Made by a program: the position numbers and the translations under genes. The notes under the pieces were generated by a model, which had not been told where the DNA came from, ran no database searches, and saw only the letters and a list, made by a program, of their open reading frames with translations. Positions 1 to 6,660 of a DNA stretch of 64,000 nt are shown piece by piece. Source of the DNA: a virus. The stretch's first letter is position 1. Each line of letters starts with the position of its first letter. The DNA lies in IMG/VR virus record IMGVR_UViG_3300043449_002710, positions 124,001 to 188,000 of that record; one strand, given 5' to 3'.

Positions 1-339
1 AGAGTGAAAGATGTTGTCGCCTAAGATCAAACAGACTGGGGAATCTTGTAAGAACTCAGCCCCAAGCACAAAAGCCTGGGCGATCCCCTCAGGCCTAGGC
101 TGTTCGACATACGAAAGCTCAACCCCAAAATCCGAACCATCCCCTAAGAGGGTTTGGATGCGGGGCAGGTCTTGAGGTGAGCTGATCACTAGGATCTCTC
201 GGATGTCTGCAAGCATCAGAGTTGAAAGTGGGTAATAAATGGCGGGCTTGTCATAGACGGGCAAAAGCTGTTTGTTCACCGCTTTGGTGAGCGGGTAAAG
301 CCTTGTCCCACTTCCTCCAGCCAAAACAATCCCTTTCAT
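1..339 (-). CDS. rmlA: Glucose-1-phosphate thymidylyltransferase (N-terminal part)
   Basis: The first 113 codons of RmlA, cut by the left end of the window. The enzyme joins glucose-1-phosphate and dTTP to make dTDP-glucose, the first step of dTDP-rhamnose synthesis in the cytoplasm. The translation opens with the nucleotidyltransferase signature [16 protein letters not shown], then [17 protein letters not shown] and LILGDNIFH, all characteristic of RmlA. The ATG at 337-339 overlaps the rmlB stop by four bases (ATGA), so the two are translationally coupled. No truncation or frameshift is visible in the part present. Together with rmlB it would supply a dTDP-4-keto-6-deoxy sugar, perhaps for the two glycosyltransferases near 53 kb; that link is inference. 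Confidence 0.93.
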   Translation of the reverse strand, partial: MKGIVLAGGSGTRLYPLTKAVNKQLLPVYDKPAIYYPLSTLMLADIREILVISSPQDLPRIQTLLGDGSDFGVELSYVEQPRPEGIAQAFVLGAEFLQDSPVCLILGDNIFHS

Positions 340-1352
340 TTGGATCTCCTCATCGTCACTGCCTGACACCAAGCCTCGTTTTCGAGATACCACTGCACGG
401 TGTCTTTCAACCCCGCTTCAAAATTCGAATACTTGCGCTTAAAACCTAATTCTCGCTCCGCCAAAGAGTCGTCAATCGCATAGCGGTGGTCATGACCTAG
501 CCTGTCTGTCACGAATTTGATCGCGCTTTCATGCGGTTTCCCATCGGAGCGCGGGTGCATTTGATCGAGTTCTTGGCAAATCGTTTTGACGACCTCTCTA
601 TTGTTTCTTTCGGATCTTCCGCCAAAACAATAAGTGGCCCCAGGTCTTCCTTTTTCCAAAGCCAAGGAAATGCCTCGGCAGTGATCCTCGACATGAATCC
701 AGTCTCGAATATTCCCACCGTCTCCATAAAGAGGGAGGTATTTGTCGGAAAGAGCGCAAGTGATCATGTAGGGAATGAGCTTCTCTGGGAATTGTCTTGG
801 TCCATAATTGTTTGAGCAGTTGGTGATGATTGTAGGCAGTCTATAAGTATGATGCCAAGCGCGGACCAACATATCACCTGAAGCTTTGGAAGCCGAGTAA
901 GGAGAGTTAGGCAGGTATGGGCTTTCTTCTGTGAAAAATCCTGTTGAGCCTAAAGAACCGTAAACCTCATCGGTTGAGACTTGGAGAAACTTGAAGTCTT
1001 TTTTCCTGCCTTCGGTATTCCAATATTCCAAAGAAGCCTGCAAGAGAGTGAAGACGCCTTGGATATTGGTTTCGATGAAAGCAGACGGATGATCAATGGA
1101 GCGATCGACATGGGATTCTGCAGCGAAGTTCACCACCGCATCCACAGAATATCGATTCAAGATCCCGCTCACCAAAAAAGAATCACAGATGTTCCCTGTG
1201 ACAAAGTCTAGCTCCAAGCCCTCTAGGTTTTCTCTGTGTCCCGCGTAGGTCAGAGCATCGAGCACGACGATCTGATCGCCTTGCTCTAGTCTTTGACGAA
1301 CAAAGGTGCTTCCAATAAACCCAGCCGCCCCAGTCACAAGAAGAGTCGCCAT
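336..1352 (-). CDS. rmlB: dTDP-glucose 4,6-dehydratase
   Basis: A full-length (338 aa) short-chain dehydrogenase/reductase that converts dTDP-glucose to dTDP-4-keto-6-deoxyglucose using tightly bound NAD. Visible motifs are the N-terminal Rossmann loop TGAAGFIGS (residues 7-15), the catalytic STDEVYG (about 127-133), the YSASKASGD active-site helix with YxxxK (about 153-161) and the substrate-binding [14 protein letters not shown] (about 180-195). Length matches the family. It is co-directional with and four bases upstream-overlapping rmlA. No rmlC or rmlD is seen in the window; they may lie to the left. Phages carry such genes to glycosylate virions or DNA or to alter host surface sugars; which applies here cannot be told. 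Confidence 0.96.
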   Translation of the reverse strand: MATLLVTGAAGFIGSTFVRQRLEQGDQIVVLDALTYAGHRENLEGLELDFVTGNICDSFLVSGILNRYSVDAVVNFAAESHVDRSIDHPSAFIETNIQGVFTLLQASLEYWNTEGRKKDFKFLQVSTDEVYGSLGSTGFFTEESPYLPNSPYSASKASGDMLVRAWHHTYRLPTIITNCSNNYGPRQFPEKLIPYMITCALSDKYLPLYGDGGNIRDWIHVEDHCRGISLALEKGRPGATYCFGGRSERNNREVVKTICQELDQMHPRSDGKPHESAIKFVTDRLGHDHRYAIDDSLAERELGFKRKYSNFEAGLKDTVQWYLENEAWCQAVTMRRSK

Positions 1353-1378
1353 GACTAGGGTTTTACTAGAATCGCTAC

Positions 1379-1750
1379 TTATTTTTTATCGGCTGCATCC
1401 ATTTGGCGGCAGATCTTCTTGGCCCAAGACCAACCCGCATTTCCGCCCCAGAGAAGCCAAGCCACGTACCCCGCAGTCGTGTCATCGCCTTTGTATTTTA
1501 AATCGTCGGATTGATGGCGATCGAAGTAAGCTTTCATCCTACGCACAGTCGAAGGGGACAGAACCTTCCGATTGGAAAGATCCCTAGCTCTAGCGACACC
1601 CACTTCGGTCCCACCGCGATTGAGTTTCTTTCTTAACTCCAGCCCTCTTTTGGCATTGGAAGCCATCTGCTCAGTAGGTTTGAAGTTAATATGCTTATAT
1701 TTTTCAGGCGAAGAAGCTAATATTTTTTCTAGTGTGGGGTATTTAGACAT
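1379..1750 (-). CDS. Small YPT-tagged phage protein with GYVAWLLWGG domain
   Basis: A 123-residue protein of unknown function. It begins MSKYPTLEKILAS, the short peptide shared with several other proteins of this genome. The middle is basic (KRGLELRKKLNRGGTEVG) and contains a conserved-looking block DDTTAGYVAWLLWGGNAGW near residues 87-105, a pattern I associate with uncharacterised phage proteins. The start codon is preceded by a perfect 18-bp palindrome at 1756-1773 and by no Shine-Dalgarno sequence. TATTGT lies six bases before the ATG, which fits the leaderless pattern seen elsewhere, although no -35 is visible. Confidence 0.75.
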   Translation of the reverse strand: MSKYPTLEKILASSPEKYKHINFKPTEQMASNAKRGLELRKKLNRGGTEVGVARARDLSNRKVLSPSTVRRMKAYFDRHQSDDLKYKGDDTTAGYVAWLLWGGNAGWSWAKKICRQMDAADKK

Positions 1751-1755
1751 AAACT

Positions 1756-1773
1756 AACAATAAGCTTATTGTT
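1756..1773. repeat. 18-bp perfect palindrome at a stop/start junction
   Basis: AACAATAAGCTTATTGTT is its own reverse complement. It spans the TAA stop of the methyltransferase gene and ends six bases before the ATG of the next gene. An A-tract and a T-tract flank it on the minus strand. It could be a weak AT-rich hairpin terminator or an operator for the downstream gene. Confidence 0.5.
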
Positions 1774-2311
1774 TTTTCACCCCGTAGAAATATAAATCCC
1801 TAGGATAAGAATTCACGAAAAAAGCAAACTCACTGAAAATGGCGTCCACGTGCAAGACTTGGCGAATATCTTTTTCGGTCAAATTCTTATAGTAATCAAA
1901 CCAATCGCCATGCGCCGCCAAGAGCGGGGCAGAGTTAGGATCTGTCCTGCGCGTGCCGTGTTCTGGCCTGCCTTCAGTTGCGCAGGTGAAAAGAAACAAC
2001 CCACCTGGGGTCAGCATTCGAACGATGTTCTGAAGTGAAAGCGCGTAGTGCTGATCGTGCTCGAAGCACTCTGTTGAAATGATGGTGTCGTAAGACCCGT
2101 CAGGGGAATCCAATTCGTGAGCTTTGCAGACTTTATCTACGTTTTTCCCCTCACCCACATCGATTCCAAAGTAAGAACAATTCTCAAACAAGAACCTATT
2201 GTTCCCATTGATGTCCAAAGACCCCACATCGAGTACCCGTTTTCCAACGAAGTGCTCTGGAAGCTTGGCCTTAACTCTCTTACAAAAATCCATCTGTTGT
2301 GGGTGCGCCAT
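1766..2311 (-). CDS. Class I SAM-dependent methyltransferase
   Basis: Predicted 181-residue methyltransferase with a Rossmann-like fold. Motif I is KRVLDVGSLDINGNN, followed by FGIDVGEGKNVD (acidic end of beta 2), YDTIISTECFEH (motif IV region) and LTPGGLFLFTCA (post-motif). These match the Methyltransf_11 type, whose substrates are often small molecules or sugars; the substrate here is unknown. I chose the ATG at 2309-2311 because TTGAGGGG lies immediately upstream and because the longer reading starting at 2383 would run into the preceding gene. Its stop is embedded in the palindrome at 1756-1773. Being next to rmlA/B it could act on a sugar nucleotide or glycan (inference). Confidence 0.85.
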   Translation of the reverse strand: MAHPQQMDFCKRVKAKLPEHFVGKRVLDVGSLDINGNNRFLFENCSYFGIDVGEGKNVDKVCKAHELDSPDGSYDTIISTECFEHDQHYALSLQNIVRMLTPGGLFLFTCATEGRPEHGTRRTDPNSAPLLAAHGDWFDYYKNLTEKDIRQVLHVDAIFSEFAFFVNSYPRDLYFYGVKKQ

Positions 2312-2340
2312 CCCCTCAATTAACCAAAATCGAAACGGTT

Positions 2341-2559
2341 TTAACCTAACTCTTGGCGGATTTGTCTGAAGGCCGACATCCAATTACGGGTAGATCTCGG
2401 GTCATCGCTTCGGGTTTGGCGAGGGACCACAATCACTTTACGGTCTTTGACCCACATCTCGCCGTGGCGGACTCTGCGCACGTAGACAAAACCCTCTTCT
2501 CGTAAGAGCCTGATCTTGTCTCGGTACTTCGGGGCCTGCTTGATCATGGGCCAATTCAT
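2341..2559 (-). CDS. HicA-like small basic protein
   Basis: A 72-residue basic protein. The run LREEGFVYVRRVRHGEMWV then VIVVPRQTRSDDPRSTRN resembles the HicA/YcfA double-stranded-RNA-binding fold: a G-F hairpin, a histidine-glycine turn, a hydrophobic VxVP strand and a helix starting with polar residues. HicA proteins are mRNA interferases held by HicB antitoxins, but no HicB-like partner is next door, so a toxin role is not supported. Phages often carry lone proteins of this shape with unknown roles. The ATG lies 40 bases below an AT-rich stem (CTATTT/AAATAG). Confidence 0.6.
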   Translation of the reverse strand: MNWPMIKQAPKYRDKIRLLREEGFVYVRRVRHGEMWVKDRKVIVVPRQTRSDDPRSTRNWMSAFRQIRQELG

Positions 2560-2651
2560 TTAACACGAGGCCCTATTTTTATAAATAGATTTATTTGATC
2601 AGGTAATCTTTACAAGCCTTTACAAATCTTTACAACGGTTTACAACCGTTT

Positions 2652-3077
2652 TCATTCTTCAGGCAATTCCAATAGCAGATCGTACCACTCACGATAGGTG
2701 GGCTCGTCTTTTTCGGACACCGAAAAGAAGATCCCGGCAGGCAAGTCGTCCCCGGAGGGTTCCATCCCGGTCACCCCAAGAAACATATTGTAGATCCAGT
2801 CTCCGTCGCCTTCTCCGTTAAAGAAGGCTGTTTCTGGGATCAACTTTTCCTTTTTCAGCAAAGCTTCAATGTAATCTTTGGAGTCCTTGTCATTAAGTTT
2901 TCTCAAGGGCATTAAAACTGTCCCAAGCTTTTTCCCTGGAGATACTGTTCTCTGTTCCCCATCGATGGCTTCGTGAATGTCGAAAGCCAACTTTTTGTTT
3001 CCTAATTTAATATATTTTTGAGTCTTGGGACCCCATTTTTCTGAGGCCAAGACTTTTTCGACGGTGGGATATTTCAT
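2652..3077 (-). CDS. YPT-tagged paralogue A
   Basis: A 141-residue acidic protein of unknown function that begins MKYPTVEKVLAS. It is a clear paralogue of the next gene upstream. Shared blocks are the tag, LGNKKLAFDIHEA versus LGNQKLTYHVYLA, a short IP/LMPLRK strand, the segment YIEALLKKEKLI versus YLEALLKKEKII, GEGDGDWIYNMFL versus GGGDGDRDNLFL, and AGIFFSVSEKDEPTYREW versus SGIFLILAEEDLPLVNEW. The two therefore arose by tandem duplication. Its ATG overlaps the stop of the upstream copy (ATGA), so the pair is co-translated. Confidence 0.8.
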   Translation of the reverse strand: MKYPTVEKVLASEKWGPKTQKYIKLGNKKLAFDIHEAIDGEQRTVSPGKKLGTVLMPLRKLNDKDSKDYIEALLKKEKLIPETAFFNGEGDGDWIYNMFLGVTGMEPSGDDLPAGIFFSVSEKDEPTYREWYDLLLELPEE

Positions 3078-3511
3078 AATTTTTCCCCAGTCTCAATCTC
3101 GTAACCAATTTTCTCCCACTCGTTTACCAGAGGGAGATCCTCTTCGGCGAGAATCAGGAAAATGCCCGACACCTCAAAATCATTGTCGTCATAAACCCCT
3201 TGGGTTTCCAAAAACAGATTGTCTCGGTCCCCGTCCCCTCCCCCCGTCAGTCGAGCGACACTAGAGATGATCTTTTCTTTTTTGAGTAAAGCTTCGAGGT
3301 AGGGATCGAGTTCATCGACATGGACTCCGATGATTTTTCGCATCGGTATTTCAATCGATCCGCGAGAAGCCCCTGGCTCTGGGAACCTTCCCCCATCTGC
3401 CAAATAGACGTGGTAGGTCAACTTCTGGTTGCCAAGCTCAAGATGCTTTTTCTGAAGCGGCGCTAGATCGTTGGAAGCCAAAATTTTTTCGACGGTAGGA
3501 TAGGCACGCAT
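3074..3511 (-). CDS. YPT-tagged paralogue B
   Basis: A 145-residue paralogue of the gene downstream of it, starting MRAYPTVEKILAS. I placed the start at the ATG at 3509-3511 rather than the longer alternative at 3601: the longer form would overlap the preceding gene by about 70 bp and would bury the tag that otherwise sits at the N-terminus. The sequence ATTATTTT ends seven bases before the ATG, the spacing seen for several other genes, so a leaderless transcript is likely. The downstream part shares the LGNQKL, EALLKKEK and GDGD blocks with paralogue A. No known domain is recognised. Confidence 0.8.
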   Translation of the reverse strand: MRAYPTVEKILASNDLAPLQKKHLELGNQKLTYHVYLADGGRFPEPGASRGSIEIPMRKIIGVHVDELDPYLEALLKKEKIISSVARLTGGGDGDRDNLFLETQGVYDDNDFEVSGIFLILAEEDLPLVNEWEKIGYEIETGEKL

Positions 3512-3517
3512 ATCTCT

Positions 3518-3525
3518 AAAATAAT
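3518..3525 (-). promoter_or_regulatory. GTTATTTT-class promoter motif (ATTATTTT)
   Basis: Minus-strand GATTATTTT lies seven bases before the start codon of paralogue B. It is one member of the recurrent GTTATTWT class of putative phage promoters. Confidence 0.45.
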
Positions 3526-3528
3526 CTA

Positions 3529-3894
3529 CTACCTGTGCTTGCGCGGTTTGCGGTGGTTGGCTTCTTCTTTCGTAACGAGGGCTTTGAAATAGCTCGCCCA
3601 TTTCTTATCCACCGGATTCTTTTCACAAAACTGTAGCAATAACTGAACGATTCTTTCCAAGCCATAAGTTCCTACAATTTCTTCCATAGTCTGAAGATCT
3701 GTCTTGGTAAATTTCCGAGTTTGTTCTTCAATCGTTTGTCTATTTTCCAAGAGAAACGTCACGTACTCGTTTAAAGTCATGGTGCTGCCATTGTTTTGAA
3801 TCTCCTTCTGGAGATCCATTTTCAGCTCGCTTTTCAACGTGGGGTCTAGTCTGAGAAACAACGGCACTTTTTTGATTTTCTTTTTTCTTACCAT
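3529..3894 (-). CDS. Putative ribbon-helix-helix type DNA-binding protein
   Basis: A 121-residue protein with a basic N-terminus (MVRKKKIKKVPLFLRLD) followed by a helix pair SELKMDLQKEIQNNG and TLNEYVTFLLENRQ. A short beta strand with alternating hydrophobic residues followed by two helices is the layout of ribbon-helix-helix regulators, but the match is by eye only. The C-terminal half is helical and ends in a basic tail (NHRKPRKHR). The start at 3892-3894 has an AAGGGA Shine-Dalgarno about eight bases upstream; an earlier start at 3927 lacks one. It may be a local repressor. Confidence 0.6.
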   Translation of the reverse strand: MVRKKKIKKVPLFLRLDPTLKSELKMDLQKEIQNNGSTMTLNEYVTFLLENRQTIEEQTRKFTKTDLQTMEEIVGTYGLERIVQLLLQFCEKNPVDKKWASYFKALVTKEEANHRKPRKHR

Positions 3895-3981
3895 ATCAAA
3901 ATCCCTTCTAGAGAGAGAGATTAACACTGGTAGTCAAAAAAATGCTATCAAAAAATGCTATCTACTTTTAAACTTATTTAA

Positions 3982-4401
3982 TTAAACCATAAGGGTTTTA
4001 ATAACTTGTAAAATATCATCGGCATCGAACTGATCGAACACTTCCGCGTCCTTTAGGCTCGCGGCGATCTTCTGATCCAAGACCTCGTCGGCCTGAGGTT
4101 TCTGCGAGCGCTTTTCCTCTTTGCACACCGGGCAAAGTCTCCAGGCGTTTTTCTGGTTTTTGAGTCTCCGCTCGAAATTCCGATCTACGTCTTCCCAGGC
4201 ACGGGAAACCCCACAAGGCCAAGCTTTGCCCCGCCTTTGAGCGTGGTCTGGGATGAAGACGAGGGGGTTTATTTTCTGGTCTTGGACTTTGGCGGCAAGG
4301 GGGATCTCTGGGAGATCAAGCCCAATGGGGATTCTGCCTTCGTCAGCTCCTTCACAGGCGAGTTCCAACCAAGCCCAGGTCAGATCGTCTATGACGACCA
4401 C
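3982..4401 (-). CDS. Hypothetical protein with a CPVC knuckle (overlaps a plus-strand ORF)
   Basis: A 139-residue reading frame. The C-terminal two thirds look protein-like (RAWEDVDRNFERRLKNQKN, CPVCKEEKRSQ, DQFDADDILQVIKTLMV), with a single CPVC pair that could be half of a zinc site. The N-terminal third overlaps an opposite-strand frame at 4237-4536 that also looks coding, and no alternative start exists between the two. At least one of them is misjudged, or this is a recombination junction. Function unknown. Confidence 0.45.
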   Translation of the reverse strand: MVVIDDLTWAWLELACEGADEGRIPIGLDLPEIPLAAKVQDQKINPLVFIPDHAQRRGKAWPCGVSRAWEDVDRNFERRLKNQKNAWRLCPVCKEEKRSQKPQADEVLDQKIAASLKDAEVFDQFDADDILQVIKTLMV

Positions 4402-4536
4402 GGAAACCGAAACTACAAAGACTATGTCGAGATTGAGGTCATCCGAGCGATCTTAGATATCACCGAGCCCGGGTGGGATGCGCCTCGGCCCGGGGAGCCC
4501 GATTGGGTTGATCCCGATTTAAAAGGCGAGGCCTGA
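4237..4536 (+). CDS. Hypothetical acidic protein (overlaps the minus-strand CPVC ORF)
   Basis: A 99-residue acidic frame reading VVWDEDEGVYFLVLDFGG, then DLWEIKPNGDSAFVSS, QIVYDDHGNRNYKDYVEI, and ending in EPGWDAPRPGEPDWVDPD. The alternation of hydrophobic strands and turns and its codon choice look genuine. There is no ATG; the best starts are TTG at 4237 or GTG at 4243, and no Shine-Dalgarno is visible. It is antisense to the 5' part of the gene at 3982-4401. No family recognised. Confidence 0.45.
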   Translation: MSVVWDEDEGVYFLVLDFGGKGDLWEIKPNGDSAFVSSFTGEFQPSPGQIVYDDHGNRNYKDYVEIEVIRAILDITEPGWDAPRPGEPDWVDPDLKGEA

Positions 4537-4541
4537 TCTGT

Positions 4542-4751
4542 TCATTCCTGAGTGCAGGCTTCACACTGGCATTTTGTGATTTCAACCAAGCGTTTGAGGC
4601 AAGCGGTGGGGGAATTTTCATGGATCACGTGGGTTGCCGGGTCGCATTGAAATCCGGCCTTCAAATAGACCCAAAAACCATCGCCCAAGCTTCTTTCGTC
4701 CGAGATGGAATCGACACGCTTATCGCTGAGTATTCGCGCCACAGCTTTCAT
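4542..4751 (-). CDS. Small cysteine-containing protein
   Basis: A 69-residue protein ending in ITKCQCEACTQE, with an earlier cysteine in FQCDP and one in TACLKR, so it may bind metal. The core DGFWVYLKAGFQ and HVIHENS look like a compact alpha/beta unit. The ATG lies six bases after a -10-like TATCCT, with TTGACT 16 bp further upstream, and the spacer holds a 15-bp palindrome. It is therefore probably a regulated gene with a leaderless transcript. Function not recognised. Confidence 0.65.
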   Translation of the reverse strand: MKAVARILSDKRVDSISDERSLGDGFWVYLKAGFQCDPATHVIHENSPTACLKRLVEITKCQCEACTQE

Positions 4752-4757
4752 AGAAAT

Positions 4758-4785
4758 AGGATAACGCTTAGCGTTACGAAGTCAA
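4758..4785 (-). promoter_or_regulatory. Sigma70-type promoter with palindromic operator, leaderless
   Basis: Read on the minus strand: TTGACT (4780-4785), 16-bp spacer, TATCCT (4758-4763), then six bases to the ATG. The spacer contains TAACGCTAAGCGTTA (4762-4776), a 7-1-7 palindrome overlapping the -10, well placed for a repressor. No Shine-Dalgarno fits between -10 and ATG. Confidence 0.6.
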
Positions 4786-4808
4786 GGCTAAATGCGCTTA
4801 GGTGAAGC

Positions 4809-6566
4809 TTAATCCTCATCCGATTTGTAGTACGCAAACGGAAGCCCTTTGCAGAGAGTCCCCTTTTTAATCGCCTTGATGATAGCAGCCGATGTCACCC
4901 CCAAAAAGTCGGCTGCGTGTTTAGGTGTGTAAAAACAGATATTCGTGGAAACTACACGGCAAGCGGATCTCAAGGGACGGGCTTTCTTGGGGGCAGAACC
5001 GTTTTCCCTAAGCCACCTAGCCTTGACCTCGGGCCTAGCCTCTCCACGCAGCACGATATTGATCCAATTCTTATCGATACCGAGCTGATCCGCGATCTTG
5101 GCTGACGGAATTCCGAGTGCTTTGAGTTTGAAGGCTTCGAGCAAATCTTCTTCTGGGATTTGGGTGTAGTCTCTTTTTTTTGGTCCATTCCAAGCTTTGA
5201 AGCGTTCAGTCTTTCGTTCTTTACTAATAAACGAATGAATAGACCCAATTTTATACTTTGACTCAATTTCTTTGACCGAGAGATTGTTAATAAAATAATC
5301 TGAAAAAATGGCACGTATCTCTTTTTCAGTTCTTTTTTTCTTCGAAGTATTCACTTCTATATGAGAAAATTTCTTTTTCCGCTCTGGGTCTATTTTCCCA
5401 TTCAGCAAATGATTTACATAGGTACGACTTGTCTTCAATTCACTCGCTATTTCGGATAACGATTTACCAGATTGGAATAAATTAAAAATAGCGTCTTTTT
5501 CAATTTCAGACATAACCCTTGGTCTAGCTAAGGGCCCGTGCTCTTCCTCAAATCTTCTTAGTAAATGAGGCCTTATTTTACCTGCTTGAATATGTTGAAT
5601 ATAACCAGGGCTCACAGATAAAATTTTTGAAATTTGCTTTAAAGATTTGCCTTTTTTTCTAAGAAAAAAGCTATCCATCAAAACCTTATCTGGTATTAAG
5701 TATGACTCGAAATCATACCCTCGATTCACGTTGTACCCGTTCTCAGTGTGATGAGATTTTAGCTTCTCAATCCACAAAGCTTCCTTGTCTTGAAGTTCTT
5801 TCAATGTCGATGCTGTATCTATTTCCTCGATCCAGAAATTTTCTAATCCAATAGATCGAATCGCTGAATGTATCGGCAAGGGGCTTCCGTTTGTGGAGTC
5901 ATAAGTATGTCGCTGAAATCTGCGAGTTAAGGCCTGAGTAGTCATTCCAACGTAAAGTTTATCGTTTATCTTGTTTTTGATACAATAAATGCTTCCGTGT
6001 ACTTCGGGGTTGCTCGGTTTCAATACATACTTGAAAATTATTTTGGGGGTTTCTTCCACTCGAACCAAGCCAATAGACTCAGCGTATTCTTTTTCTTTTG
6101 TGGACAACCTAACCGCTTTTTGCCAAATATTTTTTTTGTGAATGTAAGAATTTTTTGAATCCGTGTAATGATAAGATGACCGAGTTTTTCCAATTTCTAA
6201 AAAATTGGACGCTTTATAAATAGCTCCACTATGGCCAACTGTAGGATCTGCATAAGATATAACACTGCTGTATTGGGTATTAAGCCTCAACCACTTCAAG
6301 CATTTGCTAATAAAAAAACTAGCTGTGTTTTTGGGCGCTTCTGGCAGAATGACTAACCTACTGAGTTCAATGGCCCGACCATACCTGAGCGCGGATTGAT
6401 GCCTGCTAAAAGAAGAAAAAGTACAGGCACCTAAAAACTTATTTTCTGAATCAAACAAACCAAAACAATGAATGACCGATCGGGAATAAGTCTTAGAATA
6501 ATGATTCTCCGCGATAAATTTTCCTACTTTTTGATCGAACTCAATTCGTCTAACTTCTAGGTTCAT
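4809..6566 (-). CDS. Mom-like DNA modification domain fused to GIY-YIG nuclease with HTH repeats
   Basis: A 585-residue fusion. Residues 1 to about 185 resemble the Mu Mom acetyltransferase-like family, which modifies adenine to block restriction: FIAENHYSKTYSR, CFGLFDSENKFLGACTFS, AIELSRLVILPEAPKNTAS and ISYADPTVGHSGAIYKASNF. Residues about 190-290 are a GIY-YIG nuclease: GSIYCIKNKINDKLYVGMTT, a basic RRFQRH helix and the EALWIEKLK end. The rest holds several helix-turn-helix units (KSLKQISKILSVSPGYI, KSLSEIASELKTSRTYV, IPSAKIADQLGIDKNWI) and a terminal NUMOD-like piece (YTPKHAADFLGVTSAAI), as in homing endonucleases. The simplest view is a homing enzyme fused in frame to the end of a mom gene. 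The ATG is seven bases after TATGAT, with no Shine-Dalgarno. Confidence 0.82.
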   Translation of the reverse strand: MNLEVRRIEFDQKVGKFIAENHYSKTYSRSVIHCFGLFDSENKFLGACTFSSFSRHQSALRYGRAIELSRLVILPEAPKNTASFFISKCLKWLRLNTQYSSVISYADPTVGHSGAIYKASNFLEIGKTRSSYHYTDSKNSYIHKKNIWQKAVRLSTKEKEYAESIGLVRVEETPKIIFKYVLKPSNPEVHGSIYCIKNKINDKLYVGMTTQALTRRFQRHTYDSTNGSPLPIHSAIRSIGLENFWIEEIDTASTLKELQDKEALWIEKLKSHHTENGYNVNRGYDFESYLIPDKVLMDSFFLRKKGKSLKQISKILSVSPGYIQHIQAGKIRPHLLRRFEEEHGPLARPRVMSEIEKDAIFNLFQSGKSLSEIASELKTSRTYVNHLLNGKIDPERKKKFSHIEVNTSKKKRTEKEIRAIFSDYFINNLSVKEIESKYKIGSIHSFISKERKTERFKAWNGPKKRDYTQIPEEDLLEAFKLKALGIPSAKIADQLGIDKNWINIVLRGEARPEVKARWLRENGSAPKKARPLRSACRVVSTNICFYTPKHAADFLGVTSAAIIKAIKKGTLCKGLPFAYYKSDED

Positions 6567-6573
6567 TCAATAA

Positions 6574-6602
6574 ATCATATCACTGGAAAACACTTAAAAC
6601 AA
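6574..6602 (-). promoter_or_regulatory. Leaderless sigma70-type promoter for the Mom fusion
   Basis: Minus strand TTGTTT (6597-6602), 17-bp spacer, TATGAT (6574-6579), seven bases, then ATG. It begins just after the terminator that follows the capsid gene, so the Mom fusion is insulated from capsid transcription. Confidence 0.5.
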
Positions 6603-6607
6603 ATAAA

Positions 6608-6635
6608 AAAGCCGGGAAGGTTTCTCCCCGGCTTT
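6608..6635 (-). terminator. Rho-independent terminator after the capsid gene
   Basis: On the minus strand AAAGCCGGG and CCCGGCTTT form a nine-pair stem around a ten-base loop, followed by a T-run (TTTTTTATTT). It lies about 25 bases after the major capsid protein stop. Confidence 0.88.
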
Positions 6636-6660
6636 CTTAATACTTCTATATACTTAGCAA

